DNA of 64,000 nt from Rhizobium leguminosarum (GCF_004123835.1 NZ_MZMU01000012.1:1-64000); one strand, 5' to 3'; positions 35,624-44,930 are shown, numbered from the stretch's first letter. Numbers and translations: made by a program. Notes: generated from the letters alone by a model not told the origin.

Positions 35624-35815
35624 ATGCCCACCGGTTTCCATCGTGAATCCGCAACGATCTACCAGTTTCCCGTTAAGGCGATACGAAACGCCAACCGGTT
35701 CGAACGCGCCAGGCTAATGGAGCGCGAGGCCGCAGACGTCTGCGATGCTGCGCTCGATAGTTGCTGGTACCATGACGAGGCAGTTCGCGACGCCGATCGG
35801 CCGACGAAGTCCTGA
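35624..35815 (+). CDS. gstI: GstI, translational inhibitor of glutamine synthetase II (DUF2735)
   Basis: A 63-residue protein of the DUF2735 family (IYQFPVKAIRNANRFERAR, then a C-terminal SCWYHDEAVRDADRP). Size, position and orientation, divergent from glnII, match gstI of R. leguminosarum. Its product is reported to inhibit translation of glnII mRNA under nitrogen sufficiency. ATG 35624 follows GGAGGCGATCTC, a strong ribosome binding site. I infer identity from synteny and family. Direct proof of function in this strain is not in the sequence. Confidence 0.88.
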   Translation: MPTGFHRESATIYQFPVKAIRNANRFERARLMEREAADVCDAALDSCWYHDEAVRDADRPTKS

Positions 35816-35941
35816 TTTCCCCTGGCAGCGGGCAAACGATGCCGACAAAGCGGGGAGCGCTCGCACATGGCGTTCATACTGCGTCAGCATGTGCGGCCTA
35901 AAAGCATGTTTCGCTAAGCGAATCTGAAAGATCGCGCCGCT

Positions 35942-36862
35942 TTAGCCGCCATCCAATCCAAGCTTTTCCCTTACGACCAATGCGCCATGTTCGCTGACGA
36001 CGCGGGCAGCGACCTTTGCTGCGAAGCGGGCGGCGGCAGGTGCATCGCCTGCTTCGAGATATCGTGCGAGAAAAGCGCCGTTGAAGCTGTCGCCGGCGCT
36101 GGTCGTGTCGACCACCTTCTCCACCTTTTCGGCCGGAACGAAGGTCTCCTCGCCGGCAAAATTCAACGTGACACCGTCCGCGCCGTTCTTGACGACGATA
36201 TGGACGGCGCCCAGCGCGCGATAGCGATGGATCGTCGCCTCGATGGAATCGTCGCCGAAATGGGCTGCCTCGTCGTCGAAGCTCGGCATGACGAGCACGG
36301 AGGAGCGGGCGCCTTCGCTGATCGTCGTGTGCATCACGTCGTAGCTCGACCAGAGGCGTGGGCGGATGTTCGGATCGAAGACGACGAGCTTGCCGGCGGC
36401 CTTGGCGCGACGGACTTCGGCGAGCAGCGTCTCGGCATCCTCTTGCGGCAGGATGGCAAGCGTGATGCCGGAGAAATAGACGACTTCAGCGCTCTCCACC
36501 GCCTCGCGCAGGCGGTCGGGATCGGCAGCCAGGCTGCGGGCGGCCGAGTTGTCGCGCCAGTAGCTGAAGGAGCGCTCGCCGTTCTTCAGGTTGATCATGT
36601 AGAGGCCGGGCGTCCTGCCTCTCATGCGGCGGATGAGGCTGGTGCCGATGCCCGCCTTGTCGATGAAGGCCACCATTTCGTCCGACATGCCGTCGTCGCC
36701 GAGCGCGGTGAAATAATCGACCGACCAGTCGGGGCCAAGGCAGGCGCGGCCATACCAGGCGGTGTTGAATGTATCGCCGGCAAAGCCCTTACGCAGCAGG
36801 CCGTCGCCTGCCTGGGAGAGCTCCACCATGCATTCACCGATCGATAGAAACCGTCCGCTCAC
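35942..36862 (-). CDS. kdgK: 2-keto-3-deoxygluconate kinase
   Basis: A 306-residue PfkB/ribokinase-family sugar kinase. The start FLSIGECMVELSQAGDGLL and the segment FAGDTFNTAWYGRACLG are typical of KdgK. The PfkB signature DTTSAGDSFNGAFLA near residue 250 contains the catalytic Asp and the anion hole. It phosphorylates 2-keto-3-deoxygluconate to KDPG, which enters the Entner-Doudoroff aldolase step. It stands alone, with palindromic repeats directly upstream. Ribokinase-like activity on another ketosugar acid cannot be excluded. Confidence 0.9.
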   Translation of the reverse strand: MSGRFLSIGECMVELSQAGDGLLRKGFAGDTFNTAWYGRACLGPDWSVDYFTALGDDGMSDEMVAFIDKAGIGTSLIRRMRGRTPGLYMINLKNGERSFSYWRDNSAARSLAADPDRLREAVESAEVVYFSGITLAILPQEDAETLLAEVRRAKAAGKLVVFDPNIRPRLWSSYDVMHTTISEGARSSVLVMPSFDDEAAHFGDDSIEATIHRYRALGAVHIVVKNGADGVTLNFAGEETFVPAEKVEKVVDTTSAGDSFNGAFLARYLEAGDAPAAARFAAKVAARVVSEHGALVVREKLGLDGG

Positions 36863-36878
36863 CTTGTCCTCCAGGCAT

Positions 36879-36981
36879 TAGAGCGCCGCGCGTCCACCCG
36901 GACGCGCTAAGGACGCTCTATCGCTTTGAATAGGCGCATAATCTTTTCCGAAAATCGATTCCGATTTTCGGGGTTATGCGC
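36879..36981. repeat. Composite palindromic repeat, inverted copy
   Basis: TAGAGCGCCGCGCGTCC...GGACGCTCTA is followed by GCGCATAATCTTTTCCGAAAATCG...CGATTTTCGGGGTTATGCGC. This is the 28641-28750 composite in the opposite orientation. It occupies the kdgK upstream region. Confidence 0.85.
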
Positions 36982-37098
36982 TGGTCTTTATCCGCTGATA
37001 CGCGGAGAGCATGGGGGTGGCAAGCGCGGATATTGCATCAGATGAAAAGCCCGCCTACGCAGACAGGGCGAAGGCCGCTTGCGCGGCCTTCGTTCCGT

Positions 37099-38085
37099 TC
37101 ATGGCCTGTCCATGTGATAACAGGCGGCCGTCTGGCCGGGGCGGACGTGCTCGGTCGGCGGCATTTCGGTCCGACAGATGTCGGTCGCCTTCCAGCAACG
37201 GGGCGAGAAGACGCAGCCCTTCGGCGGATTGAGCGGCGAGGGCGGGTCACCCTGCAGGCGGATGCGCGTGCGCAGGCGCGCGAGCTTCGGATCGGGGATC
37301 GGCGCAGCCGAAAAAAGCGCCTGCGTATAAGGGTGAGCCGGGTGATCGAAGACCGTTGCGCAGTCTCCGGCTTCCACCACCCTGCCGAGGTAGAGCACCA
37401 GCACATCGTCCGAGATCAGGCGCACGACGGAGAGGTCGTGGCTGATGAAGATCAGCGTCAGGCCGAATTCCTTGCGCAGCTTGCGCAGAAGCGTGATGAC
37501 CTGGCCCTGGATCGAGACGTCGAGGGCAGAAACCGGCTCGTCGCAGATGATGAGCTTCGGCTTGGTGACGACCGCGCGGGCGATGCCGATGCGTTGCGCC
37601 TGGCCGCCCGAGAATTCGTGCGGATAGCGGTTGATCATCTCCGGCACCAAGCCGACGGCGGTCATGATCTCGCGGACACGTTCGGTGCGCTCGGCTTTGG
37701 AGAGTTTCGGCTCGAAAACGGTGAGCGGCTCGGCGATGATGTCTCCAACCGTCATGCGCGGGTCGAGCGAGGCGATCGGATCCTGGAAGATGATCTGCAT
37801 GTCGCGGCGGGCGGCGCGCATTTCCTCATCCGACAGGTCGAGCAGGTTGCGGCCCTGCCAGAGGATGCGGCCCTTCTGCGATTTCAACAGCCGCAGAATG
37901 GAGCGGCCGAGCGTGGACTTGCCGCAGCCGGATTCGCCGACGATGCCGAGCGTGCGGCCTTCGCTGAGGTCGAAGCTGACATTGTTGACAGCGGTCAGGA
38001 AGATCGGCGGCTTGAAGAAGCCTTTGGCCGGCAGTTCGAATTGGGTCGTCAGGTTCTCGACCCTTAGAAGCGATCGTTCAGCCAT
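37099..38085 (-). CDS. oppF: Oligopeptide ABC transporter ATP-binding protein OppF
   Basis: A 328-residue ATPase. Walker A GESGCGKSTLGR is near residue 50, the signature FSGGQAQRIGIARA near 163 and Walker B LIICDEPVSALDVS near 183. The C-terminal oligopeptide-ABC extension with PPKGCVFSPRCWKATDIC may bind a [4Fe-4S] cluster. It overlaps the end of oppD by eight bases. With oppD it drives uptake through OppB/OppC. It is the last gene of oppABCDF. Confidence 0.92.
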   Translation of the reverse strand: MAERSLLRVENLTTQFELPAKGFFKPPIFLTAVNNVSFDLSEGRTLGIVGESGCGKSTLGRSILRLLKSQKGRILWQGRNLLDLSDEEMRAARRDMQIIFQDPIASLDPRMTVGDIIAEPLTVFEPKLSKAERTERVREIMTAVGLVPEMINRYPHEFSGGQAQRIGIARAVVTKPKLIICDEPVSALDVSIQGQVITLLRKLRKEFGLTLIFISHDLSVVRLISDDVLVLYLGRVVEAGDCATVFDHPAHPYTQALFSAAPIPDPKLARLRTRIRLQGDPPSPLNPPKGCVFSPRCWKATDICRTEMPPTEHVRPGQTAACYHMDRP

Positions 38086-39070
38086 GATTCAACAGCTCCT
38101 CGCGACGCGGGAAGGGGTGGTAACAGGCGGCGCAATGGCGCGGCGCCAGCGTTTCAAGCGGTGGCGGGCGGTCGATGCAATCGTCCTGGACCTGCGAACA
38201 GCGCGGCGAGAAATTGCAGCCCTTCGGCAGGTGCTGCAGGTTCGGCGGACGCCCGGGGATGACGACGAGGTCGTCGACATCCTGGTCCGGCCGCGGGATC
38301 GAGGCATGCAGTGCTGCGGTATAGGGATGGGCCGGGTTGTCGAAGAGTTCGTCGACAGGCGCCTCCTCGACGATGCGGCCGGCATACATGACGGCGACGC
38401 GGTCGGCGAGGCCGGCAACGACGCCGAGGTCGTGGGTGATCATGATTAGCGCCGTGTTCATCTCCGCCGTCAGGTCGTTGAAGAGATCGAGGATCTGCGC
38501 CTGGATGGTGACGTCGAGTGCCGTCGTCGGTTCGTCGGCGATCAGAAGCTTCGGCCGGGTGAGTAGCGCCATGGCGATGACGATGCGCTGGCGCATGCCG
38601 CCGGAGAGCTCATGCGGGTAGAGGTGAAAGCGCCGTGTCGGGTCGGGGATGCCGACACGTTTCAGCATGTCGAGCGCTGCGGCGGATGCGGCACGCGCCG
38701 TCAGACCGCCGTGCACCTCGAGCTGTTCCGTCAGCTGCCGGGAAATCTTCAGCGACGGGTTCAGGGCGGTCATCGGGTCCTGGAAAACCATCGCCATGTC
38801 CTTGCCGCGGATCTGGTCGAGTTCGCGCGGTTTCAGCGCCAGCACGTCCTTGCCTTCGAGCAGCGCCTGTCCCGTCGTTTTGCCGTTCTTGGCGAGCAGC
38901 CCCATGATGCCGAGGAAGGTCTGGCTCTTGCCGGAGCCGGATTCGCCGACGATGGCGATGCGCTCGCCGCGCTTGACCGTCAGGTTCATGTTGGAGACGG
39001 CCTTGACCTCTCCATCAGGCGTCTTGAAGGTGATCGAATAGTCTTTGAGTTCGAGAAGGGTGTCCGTCAT
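38078..39070 (-). CDS. oppD: Oligopeptide ABC transporter ATP-binding protein OppD
   Basis: A 330-residue ATPase with Walker A GESGSGKSQTFL near residue 40, signature LSGGMRQRIVIAMA near 155 and Walker B LLIADEPTTALDVT near 175. The C-terminal domain carries LPKGCNFSPRCSQVQDDC, the Cys cluster common in Opp/Dpp ATPases. I chose ATG 39070 (MTDTLLELKDYSITF), four bases after the oppC stop. The longer frame upstream is antisense-like read-through of oppC. Confidence 0.93.
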   Translation of the reverse strand: MTDTLLELKDYSITFKTPDGEVKAVSNMNLTVKRGERIAIVGESGSGKSQTFLGIMGLLAKNGKTTGQALLEGKDVLALKPRELDQIRGKDMAMVFQDPMTALNPSLKISRQLTEQLEVHGGLTARAASAAALDMLKRVGIPDPTRRFHLYPHELSGGMRQRIVIAMALLTRPKLLIADEPTTALDVTIQAQILDLFNDLTAEMNTALIMITHDLGVVAGLADRVAVMYAGRIVEEAPVDELFDNPAHPYTAALHASIPRPDQDVDDLVVIPGRPPNLQHLPKGCNFSPRCSQVQDDCIDRPPPLETLAPRHCAACYHPFPRREELLNHG

Positions 39071-39074
39071 CTTT

Positions 39075-39992
39075 TTAGCGATCCTTCGGGTCGAACGCGT
39101 CGCGCAGGCCGTCGCCGATGAAGAGCAGGCTGAGCAGCAGGGCCACGAGGAAGCTTGCCGGGAAGACCAGCAGCCAAGGCATGCTTTCCATGGCATCGGT
39201 TCCCTCGGCGATCAGCGTGCCGAGCGAGGTCAGCGGTTCCTGCACGCCGAAGCCGAGATAGGAAAGGAAGCTTTCGGTGGCGATGATTTCAGGCACCGTC
39301 AATGCTGCGAAGATGACCACGGGTCCGACGAGGTTCGGGATGATGTGCTTGATGATGATCTTGAACGGCCGCTGCCCGGATGCGCGGGCCGCTTCGATGA
39401 ATTCGCGATGCTTGATCGACAGCGTCTGGCCGCGCACGATGCGGGCCATGGTCAGCCATTCCAGCGCGCCGATGGCGGCAAAGAGCAGATAGACGTTGCG
39501 GCCGAAGATCACCATCAGCAGGATGACGAAGAGGATATAGGGAAGCGCGTACATGATATCGACGAAGCGCATCATGATCGCATCCAGCCTGCCGCCGATA
39601 TAGCCCGATACCGCGCCGTAGAGCACGCCGATGAAGACGGAGACGACGGTCGCCGTCAGCGCCACGGCCAGCGAGACGCGGGTGCCATAAAGGACGCGGG
39701 CCAGAAGGTCGCGGCCGTTCGGGTCGGTACCGAAATAGTGGCCGGTTTCGATCGAGGGCGGTATGCGGAAGGCCGCCCAATCAGGATCCTCATAGTTGAA
39801 GGGAATGAACCAGGGGCCGATGAAGGCGGCGAGGATCAGAACCGTCAGGACCACGATCGACAGGACGGCGGCCTTGTTACGCCCCAGGCGGCGCAGGGCA
39901 TCCTTGGTGAGCGAGCGGCTTTCGGGCGCAAGGCCTTCCGCCTCCAGCAGTTCCTGGGCGAGCAGCTCGCGCTTTGCGGGGTTGAGGATCAT
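39075..39992 (-). CDS. oppC: Oligopeptide ABC transporter permease OppC
   Basis: A 305-residue permease. The N-terminal OppC domain has one membrane segment (AAVLSIVVLTVLILAAFIG), followed by a periplasmic loop with GTDPNGRDLLARVLYGTR. The BPD permease domain has five more segments and the EAARASGQRPFKIIIKHIIPN loop (EAA motif) that docks on the ATPases. The start ATG 39992 overlaps the oppB stop by ATGA. Confidence 0.93.
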   Translation of the reverse strand: MILNPAKRELLAQELLEAEGLAPESRSLTKDALRRLGRNKAAVLSIVVLTVLILAAFIGPWFIPFNYEDPDWAAFRIPPSIETGHYFGTDPNGRDLLARVLYGTRVSLAVALTATVVSVFIGVLYGAVSGYIGGRLDAIMMRFVDIMYALPYILFVILLMVIFGRNVYLLFAAIGALEWLTMARIVRGQTLSIKHREFIEAARASGQRPFKIIIKHIIPNLVGPVVIFAALTVPEIIATESFLSYLGFGVQEPLTSLGTLIAEGTDAMESMPWLLVFPASFLVALLLSLLFIGDGLRDAFDPKDR

Positions 39993-40912
39993 CTGTTTCT
40001 CACTTTCGGATCGAGCCACGCATATGCGATATCGACGAGAAGGTTCAGGAACACGATCAGCACCATGTAGAAGATGACCGTGCCGAGAACCATGCCGTAA
40101 TCGCGGTTCAGCGCTGCGTTGACGAAATAGCGGCCGATGCCGGGCAATCCGAAGATGCTCTCGACGACCAGCGAGCCGGTGAGAAGATAACTTGCCGCTG
40201 GACCCAGATAGGAGACCACAGGCATCAGCGCAGGTTTCAGCGCGTGGCGCATCACCGTCAGCCGCGGGCCGATGCCTTTTGCCTTGGCGGTGCGAATAAA
40301 GTTCTGATTCATCACCTCGATCATCGAGCCGCGGGTGATGCGCGAGATACGGCCGGCATGCGGCAGCGCCAGAACGACGATCGGCAGGATGAGGTATTTG
40401 ATCGAGCCGTCGCCCCAGCCGCCGACCGGAAACCAAGCGAGATGGATGCCGAAGACAAGCTGCAGGATGGGCGCAATCAGGAAGTTCGGCAGCACGACGC
40501 CCACCAGAATGAGCGCGCCCAGAATATAATCCGGTGCCTTGTTCTGATAGAGCGCCCCAAGACAGCCGACGGCCACGCCGACAATGATGGCAATCAGGAA
40601 GGCAGCCGTACCGATGGTGAAGGTGTAGGGCAGACCGATCATGATCTGCTGGGCGACGGTGAAATCCTCGCTGGCGAAGGAGGGGCCGAGATCGCCCCGG
40701 AGCAGGTCACCGACATAGATCAGGTACTGCTGGATGAGCGGCTTGTCGAGATTGTAGTGGATCGCAAGGTTCTTCAGGATCACCGGCGGCAATGGCCTTT
40801 CGCCATCGAAAGGGCCGCCGGGGGCAAGGCGCAAAACAAAAAAACAGGCTGTGACGGCGATCCAGAGAACGGGGATCGTCGATAGCAGGCGACGGAGGGC
40901 GTATTTGATCAT
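39989..40912 (-). CDS. oppB: Oligopeptide ABC transporter permease OppB
   Basis: A 307-residue permease of the OppB/DppB type with six membrane segments. The N-terminal MIKYALRRLLSTIPVLW is the family start. The cytoplasmic EAA loop reads RTAKAKGIGPRLTVMRHALKPA near residue 210. It forms the channel with OppC. It lies 48 bases after oppA and before oppC with overlapping codons. The proximal order A-B-C-D-F is that of a full opp operon. Confidence 0.93.
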   Translation of the reverse strand: MIKYALRRLLSTIPVLWIAVTACFFVLRLAPGGPFDGERPLPPVILKNLAIHYNLDKPLIQQYLIYVGDLLRGDLGPSFASEDFTVAQQIMIGLPYTFTIGTAAFLIAIIVGVAVGCLGALYQNKAPDYILGALILVGVVLPNFLIAPILQLVFGIHLAWFPVGGWGDGSIKYLILPIVVLALPHAGRISRITRGSMIEVMNQNFIRTAKAKGIGPRLTVMRHALKPALMPVVSYLGPAASYLLTGSLVVESIFGLPGIGRYFVNAALNRDYGMVLGTVIFYMVLIVFLNLLVDIAYAWLDPKVRNR

Positions 40913-40960
40913 GGTCGTGGGCCGGTCCTTTCCGCAATGCGCGGAAAGGACCGTTTTCCC

Positions 40961-42541
40961 TTACTCTTTCATCGACAGCCAGCGGGTGCGGTGGATGTCC
41001 TGAATGTTGTCGACGAAGCCTTCGATCTTCGGCGAAACAACATTCTTCGAGACGTAGTAATAAATCGGCAGGGCGGCGGATTCATCCAGCGCCAGCTGTT
41101 CGGCCTTCTTGAAGATCGCGGCACGCTTGGTGAGATCGGTCTCGGCGTTGCCTTCCTTGATCATCTTGTCGTACTCGGGATTCGACCAGCGGCCGTAGTT
41201 CATCTGCACGCCTGTCACCAGGAGGTTCAGGAAGTTGTCCGGGTCGTTGTAGTCGGCGAGCCAGCCGGCGCGGCCGATTTCGACCTGGCCGCGCTGCATC
41301 TGGTCGTAATGCACCTTGGTTTCGGCGTTGACGAGCTCGACATTGACGCCGAGCGGCTTCCACATGGAAGCGATGGCGACGGCGATGCGCTTGTGATTGT
41401 CGTTGGTGTTGTAGCTGAGGACGGCGTGAAGCGGCTTGTCCGGGCCGAAACCGGCTTCGGTCAGAAGCTTCTTGGCTTCGGCGACCTTCTCGCTGTAGGG
41501 CAGGTCCTTCCAGCTGACATAGGCCGGCTCGCCGTAATTCGCCGTGCCCGGCGGAACCCAGGAATAGGCCGGCAGTTCGCCGGTGCCGAGGATCTGCGGG
41601 CCGATGACTTCGCGGTTGATCGCCATGGAGAGAGCCTGGCGGACGCGCTTGTCGCTGAAGGGCGGCTTCTGCGAATTGACGACGTAATAGTAGAGGCCGG
41701 AGAAGGGGGCGACATGCGCCTGGCCCGGCAGGTTCTTCTTCATCCACTCGTACTGGTCGGTCGGGAAGTCGGTGAGGATGTCGAATTCACCGGCGCGGTA
41801 GCGCTTCAGCGCGGCTTCCTGATCCTCAAGCACGAAGAACTTCGCGCCATCGATCTTCAGGTCCTTGGTGTCGTACCACTGGTCGTTCTTGACTGTGGTG
41901 ACATGGGAGCCCGGAACCCACTCGACCGGCTTGTAAGGGCCGTTGGTGACGATGTTGCCGATCTTGACCCAATCCTGACCCTTCGCCTCGACGACATGCT
42001 TCGGCAGTGGATAGGCGGTGTAATGCATCAAGGCGTTGATGAAATAGGGGGTCGAGTTTTCGAGCGTGATTTCGAGCGTCTTGTCGTCTATCGCCTTGAC
42101 GCCGAGTTCGTTGAGATCGGTGATCTCGCCCTTGTTGATCTTTTCCGCATTCTTGATGGTGAATTGCAGATAGGCATAATCGGCGGCATTCTTCGGGTCA
42201 ACGAGGCGCTGGAAGGCGAAGACGAAGTCTCCTGCCGTTACCGGCTGGCCATCGGACCACTTGATGCCGTCGCGAAGCTTGAAGGTGTAGACCTTGCCAT
42301 CAGGCGAAATCGTCCAGCTTTCGGCCTGGCCGGGGATCGGATTATCCTTGGCGTCCTCGGTGACGAGGCCTTCGAAAATGTCACCGGCGATACGGTTCTC
42401 CCAGTCGCCGGAAAGCTTCTGCGGATCGAGCGACTGCGGGTCGCCACCATTGTGAATGTTGAGCGTGGCCGCATGGGCCGAAAACGCCAGCAATGTGCCA
42501 AGCATTGCAGAGGCGAGAAATTTTTTCGCGAAATGGTTCAT
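40961..42541 (-). CDS. oppA: Periplasmic oligopeptide-binding protein OppA
   Basis: A 526-residue SBP family 5 protein with a signal peptide (residues 1-24, ending SAHAA). It captures peptides for OppBCDF. The mature N-terminus LNIHNGGDPQSLDPQ, the VTAGDFVFAFQRLVDPKNA segment near 105 and YVVNSQKPPFSDKRVRQALS near 285 are OppA-like and separate it from DppA. It is the first gene of the operon. The 287-base gap to the divergent alpha-glucosidase gene would contain its promoter. Confidence 0.92.
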   Translation of the reverse strand: MNHFAKKFLASAMLGTLLAFSAHAATLNIHNGGDPQSLDPQKLSGDWENRIAGDIFEGLVTEDAKDNPIPGQAESWTISPDGKVYTFKLRDGIKWSDGQPVTAGDFVFAFQRLVDPKNAADYAYLQFTIKNAEKINKGEITDLNELGVKAIDDKTLEITLENSTPYFINALMHYTAYPLPKHVVEAKGQDWVKIGNIVTNGPYKPVEWVPGSHVTTVKNDQWYDTKDLKIDGAKFFVLEDQEAALKRYRAGEFDILTDFPTDQYEWMKKNLPGQAHVAPFSGLYYYVVNSQKPPFSDKRVRQALSMAINREVIGPQILGTGELPAYSWVPPGTANYGEPAYVSWKDLPYSEKVAEAKKLLTEAGFGPDKPLHAVLSYNTNDNHKRIAVAIASMWKPLGVNVELVNAETKVHYDQMQRGQVEIGRAGWLADYNDPDNFLNLLVTGVQMNYGRWSNPEYDKMIKEGNAETDLTKRAAIFKKAEQLALDESAALPIYYYVSKNVVSPKIEGFVDNIQDIHRTRWLSMKE

Positions 42542-42828
42542 GGTGGGTCCACCTTTCTAGGCTTTGCGCCTTTATTAGACATTTGTTCCCGGTATTTGAC
42601 CTCTTACGTGCAGGTCAGTGCGCACATTATCGCAAAGGCTTTGCGTTGCAACCCCAAATCCGGAGGGTGGATTCGGGTTGTGGACAAGCCTATATACGTC
42701 TCCCCCTTGTCGGATCGCGACGATGCGTCGCGGCGTTTCACAACACCTTTCATAACCGCTTCACATGGTTGTCTTTTGTTTCGTCCGCTTTAGTGTGGCG
42801 AGCGCAAACGAGGCAGGAGATGTGGCCG

Positions 42829-44475
42829 ATGGCATTGCAGGCAGGCGGGAGTGCGGACTGGTGGCGCGGTGCTGTGATCTATCAGGTCTATCCGCGCTCG
42901 TTTCAGGACACCAACAGCGATGGTCTCGGCGATCTCAGGGGAATCACCCGCCGGCTGCCGCATATAGCCAGCCTCGGCGTCGACGCGATCTGGCTCTCGC
43001 CCTTCTTCAAGTCGCCGATGGCCGACATGGGCTACGACGTTTCCGATTATTGCGACGTCGATCCGATCTTCGGGACGCTCGCCGATTTCGACGAGATGAT
43101 GGGCGAAGCGCACAGGCTCGGCATCAAGGTCGTCATCGACCAGGTGATCTCGCACACTTCCGACCGGCATCCCTGGTTCGTCGAGAGCCGATCGAGCCGG
43201 ACCAATCCGAAGGCGGATTGGTATGTCTGGGCCGATCCGAAGCCTGACGGCACGGCGCCGAACAACTGGCTGTCGATCTTCGGCGGACCGGGCTGGGAAT
43301 GGGACGGCGTGCGCCGGCAATATTACCAGCACAATTTCCTGACCTCGCAGCCGGACCTCAATTTCCACAGCAAGGCCGTGCAGGATGCCGTGCTGGAGAC
43401 GGTGAAGTTCTGGCTCGACCGCGGCGTCGACGGCTTCCGGCTGGACACGGTCAATTATTATTTCTGCGACAAGCAGCTCAGGAGCAATCCGCCGCACGAG
43501 CCTGATGAGGATGACGCAGGCCTCGATGCGCCCGACAGCAATCCCTACGGCATGCAGAACCACCTCTACGACAAGACGCAGCCGGAAAATGTCGATTTCC
43601 TCAAGCGCTTCCGGGCGCTGCTCGATCAGTATCAGGATCGCACGACCGTCGGCGAAGTCGGCGATGGCGCGCGTTCGCTGAAGACGGTTGGCGCCTATAC
43701 GAGCGACGGCGACAAGCTGCACATGTGCTACACATTCGATCTGCTCGGACCGGATTTCACCGCCGAGCATATTCGCGGCTGCGTCGAGGCCTTCCAAAAG
43801 GCCGTCACGGACGGCTGGGTCTGCTGGGCTTTTTCCAACCACGACGTCATGCGCCATGTCAGCCGTTTCGCACGGACGGAGGAAGAACGGCCTGTCATCG
43901 CCAAGCTGGCGGTCTCGGTGCTTGCGGCGCTGCGTGGCTCGATCTGCCTCTATCAGGGCGAGGAACTCGGCCTGCCGGAGGCTGAGCTCGCCTTCGAGGA
44001 TCTGCGCGACCCCTACGGCATCCGCTTCTGGCCGGCCTTCAAGGGCCGCGATGGATGCCGCACGCCGATGCCCTGGGAAGCCGGCAAGGCGCATGCGGGC
44101 TTCACCTCCGCGGAAAAGAGCTGGCTGCCGGTGCCTTACGAGCAGGCAGCGCTTTCCGTGGATACGCAGGAGGCGAGCGACAACTCGGTGCTGCATCACT
44201 ACCGCAGGACGCTCGCATTCCGGAAGAGCCACCCGGTGTTGATCGACGGCGAGATGACCTTCATCGGCACCAACCAGGATCTGCTCGCCTTCACTCGCGA
44301 AAAGAACGGCGAAAAACTGCTCTTCATTTTCAACCTGACGCGCAAACCGGCGGAATTCCGCCTGCCCGATGGCATGGTGCTCGGGGAGCCGCTTGAGATG
44401 CCGGGCTTCAAGGCGGCGGCTGGCGCGGGGCTAGTGAAGCTTGCGGCGCTAGACGGGTTTTGTGCGCGGGTTTGA
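42829..44475 (+). CDS. Alpha-glucosidase, GH13
   Basis: A 548-residue glycoside hydrolase family 13 enzyme of the oligo-1,6-glucosidase/alpha-glucosidase subfamily. The conserved regions are in order: VVIDQVISHTS near residue 103, GFRLDTVNY near 203 (nucleophile Asp), TVGEVGDG near 274 (acid/base Glu) and FSNHDVMR near 335. No signal peptide is seen, so it acts in the cytoplasm on imported maltose, trehalose-like or sucrose-like sugars. ATG 42829 follows GGCAGGAGATGTGGCCG. ATG 42820 is possible. It resembles AglA of rhizobia, but the agl transport genes are absent here. Confidence 0.9.
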   Translation: MALQAGGSADWWRGAVIYQVYPRSFQDTNSDGLGDLRGITRRLPHIASLGVDAIWLSPFFKSPMADMGYDVSDYCDVDPIFGTLADFDEMMGEAHRLGIKVVIDQVISHTSDRHPWFVESRSSRTNPKADWYVWADPKPDGTAPNNWLSIFGGPGWEWDGVRRQYYQHNFLTSQPDLNFHSKAVQDAVLETVKFWLDRGVDGFRLDTVNYYFCDKQLRSNPPHEPDEDDAGLDAPDSNPYGMQNHLYDKTQPENVDFLKRFRALLDQYQDRTTVGEVGDGARSLKTVGAYTSDGDKLHMCYTFDLLGPDFTAEHIRGCVEAFQKAVTDGWVCWAFSNHDVMRHVSRFARTEEERPVIAKLAVSVLAALRGSICLYQGEELGLPEAELAFEDLRDPYGIRFWPAFKGRDGCRTPMPWEAGKAHAGFTSAEKSWLPVPYEQAALSVDTQEASDNSVLHHYRRTLAFRKSHPVLIDGEMTFIGTNQDLLAFTREKNGEKLLFIFNLTRKPAEFRLPDGMVLGEPLEMPGFKAAAGAGLVKLAALDGFCARV

Positions 44476-44478
44476 CGG

Positions 44479-44733
44479 CTATTTCAGAAGCTTATCGTAA
44501 TCCGCGTGCGAGCCGATCCAAAACCAGATGATATCATCTCCGTCCCAGACAGCTAAAGCTCTCCAGGATGTGCCGACGCGCGCCGACCAAAAGCGGCCGA
44601 CGCGCTTGAAATGCAAGGAGGGATGTCTGGGATCTTGTTTGAGTAGATCGAAGTTTTCGTCGGCCAGCTTCCGTATCTGTTCAGGCAAGCGGTCATACGC
44701 CTCCCAAAAGGCAGGAGTTGCGTGATGTTTCAA
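44479..44733 (-). CDS. RelE/ParE-family toxin
   Basis: An 84-residue protein with the RelE/ParE-like fold (HFKRVGRFWSARVGTSWRALA and IIWFWIGSHADYDKLL). These toxins cleave ribosome-bound mRNA or block gyrase. The catalytic type cannot be told. The start overlaps the antitoxin stop by ATGA, as expected of a type II toxin-antitoxin pair. The short tail ends three bases from the alpha-glucosidase stop on the other strand. Confidence 0.8.
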   Translation of the reverse strand: MKHHATPAFWEAYDRLPEQIRKLADENFDLLKQDPRHPSLHFKRVGRFWSARVGTSWRALAVWDGDDIIWFWIGSHADYDKLLK

Positions 44734-44930
44734 AGCCGTCTTGTCTTTCCGGCATGAAAATCGGCAAAGGCCTTCTCGGCGAGATGATCGAGCTTGCCGC
44801 TTGCCGCGTCTGCTTCCATTTGCCTGTCCCAGCGTTCGGCTTGAAGGGCTTCAAACCACGCCGAAAAAGCTTCGAACTCGAACTTGTCGAGTTCGGTAAC
44901 GATTTTTTCAATCTGTTCCAGCTTCGTCAT
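44730..44930 (-). CDS. Antitoxin of the RelE/ParE pair
   Basis: A 66-residue acidic protein (TKLEQIEKIVTELDKFEFEA, WFEALQAERWDRQMEADA, ending FADFHAGKTRRL). Its length, charge and place just before the toxin gene identify it as an antitoxin of the group with DRQ(I/M)EAD-type sequences. No ribbon-helix-helix DNA-binding motif is obvious. The ATG at 44930 is preceded by TTGGAGCCGATC. Confidence 0.75.
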   Translation of the reverse strand: MTKLEQIEKIVTELDKFEFEAFSAWFEALQAERWDRQMEADAASGKLDHLAEKAFADFHAGKTRRL

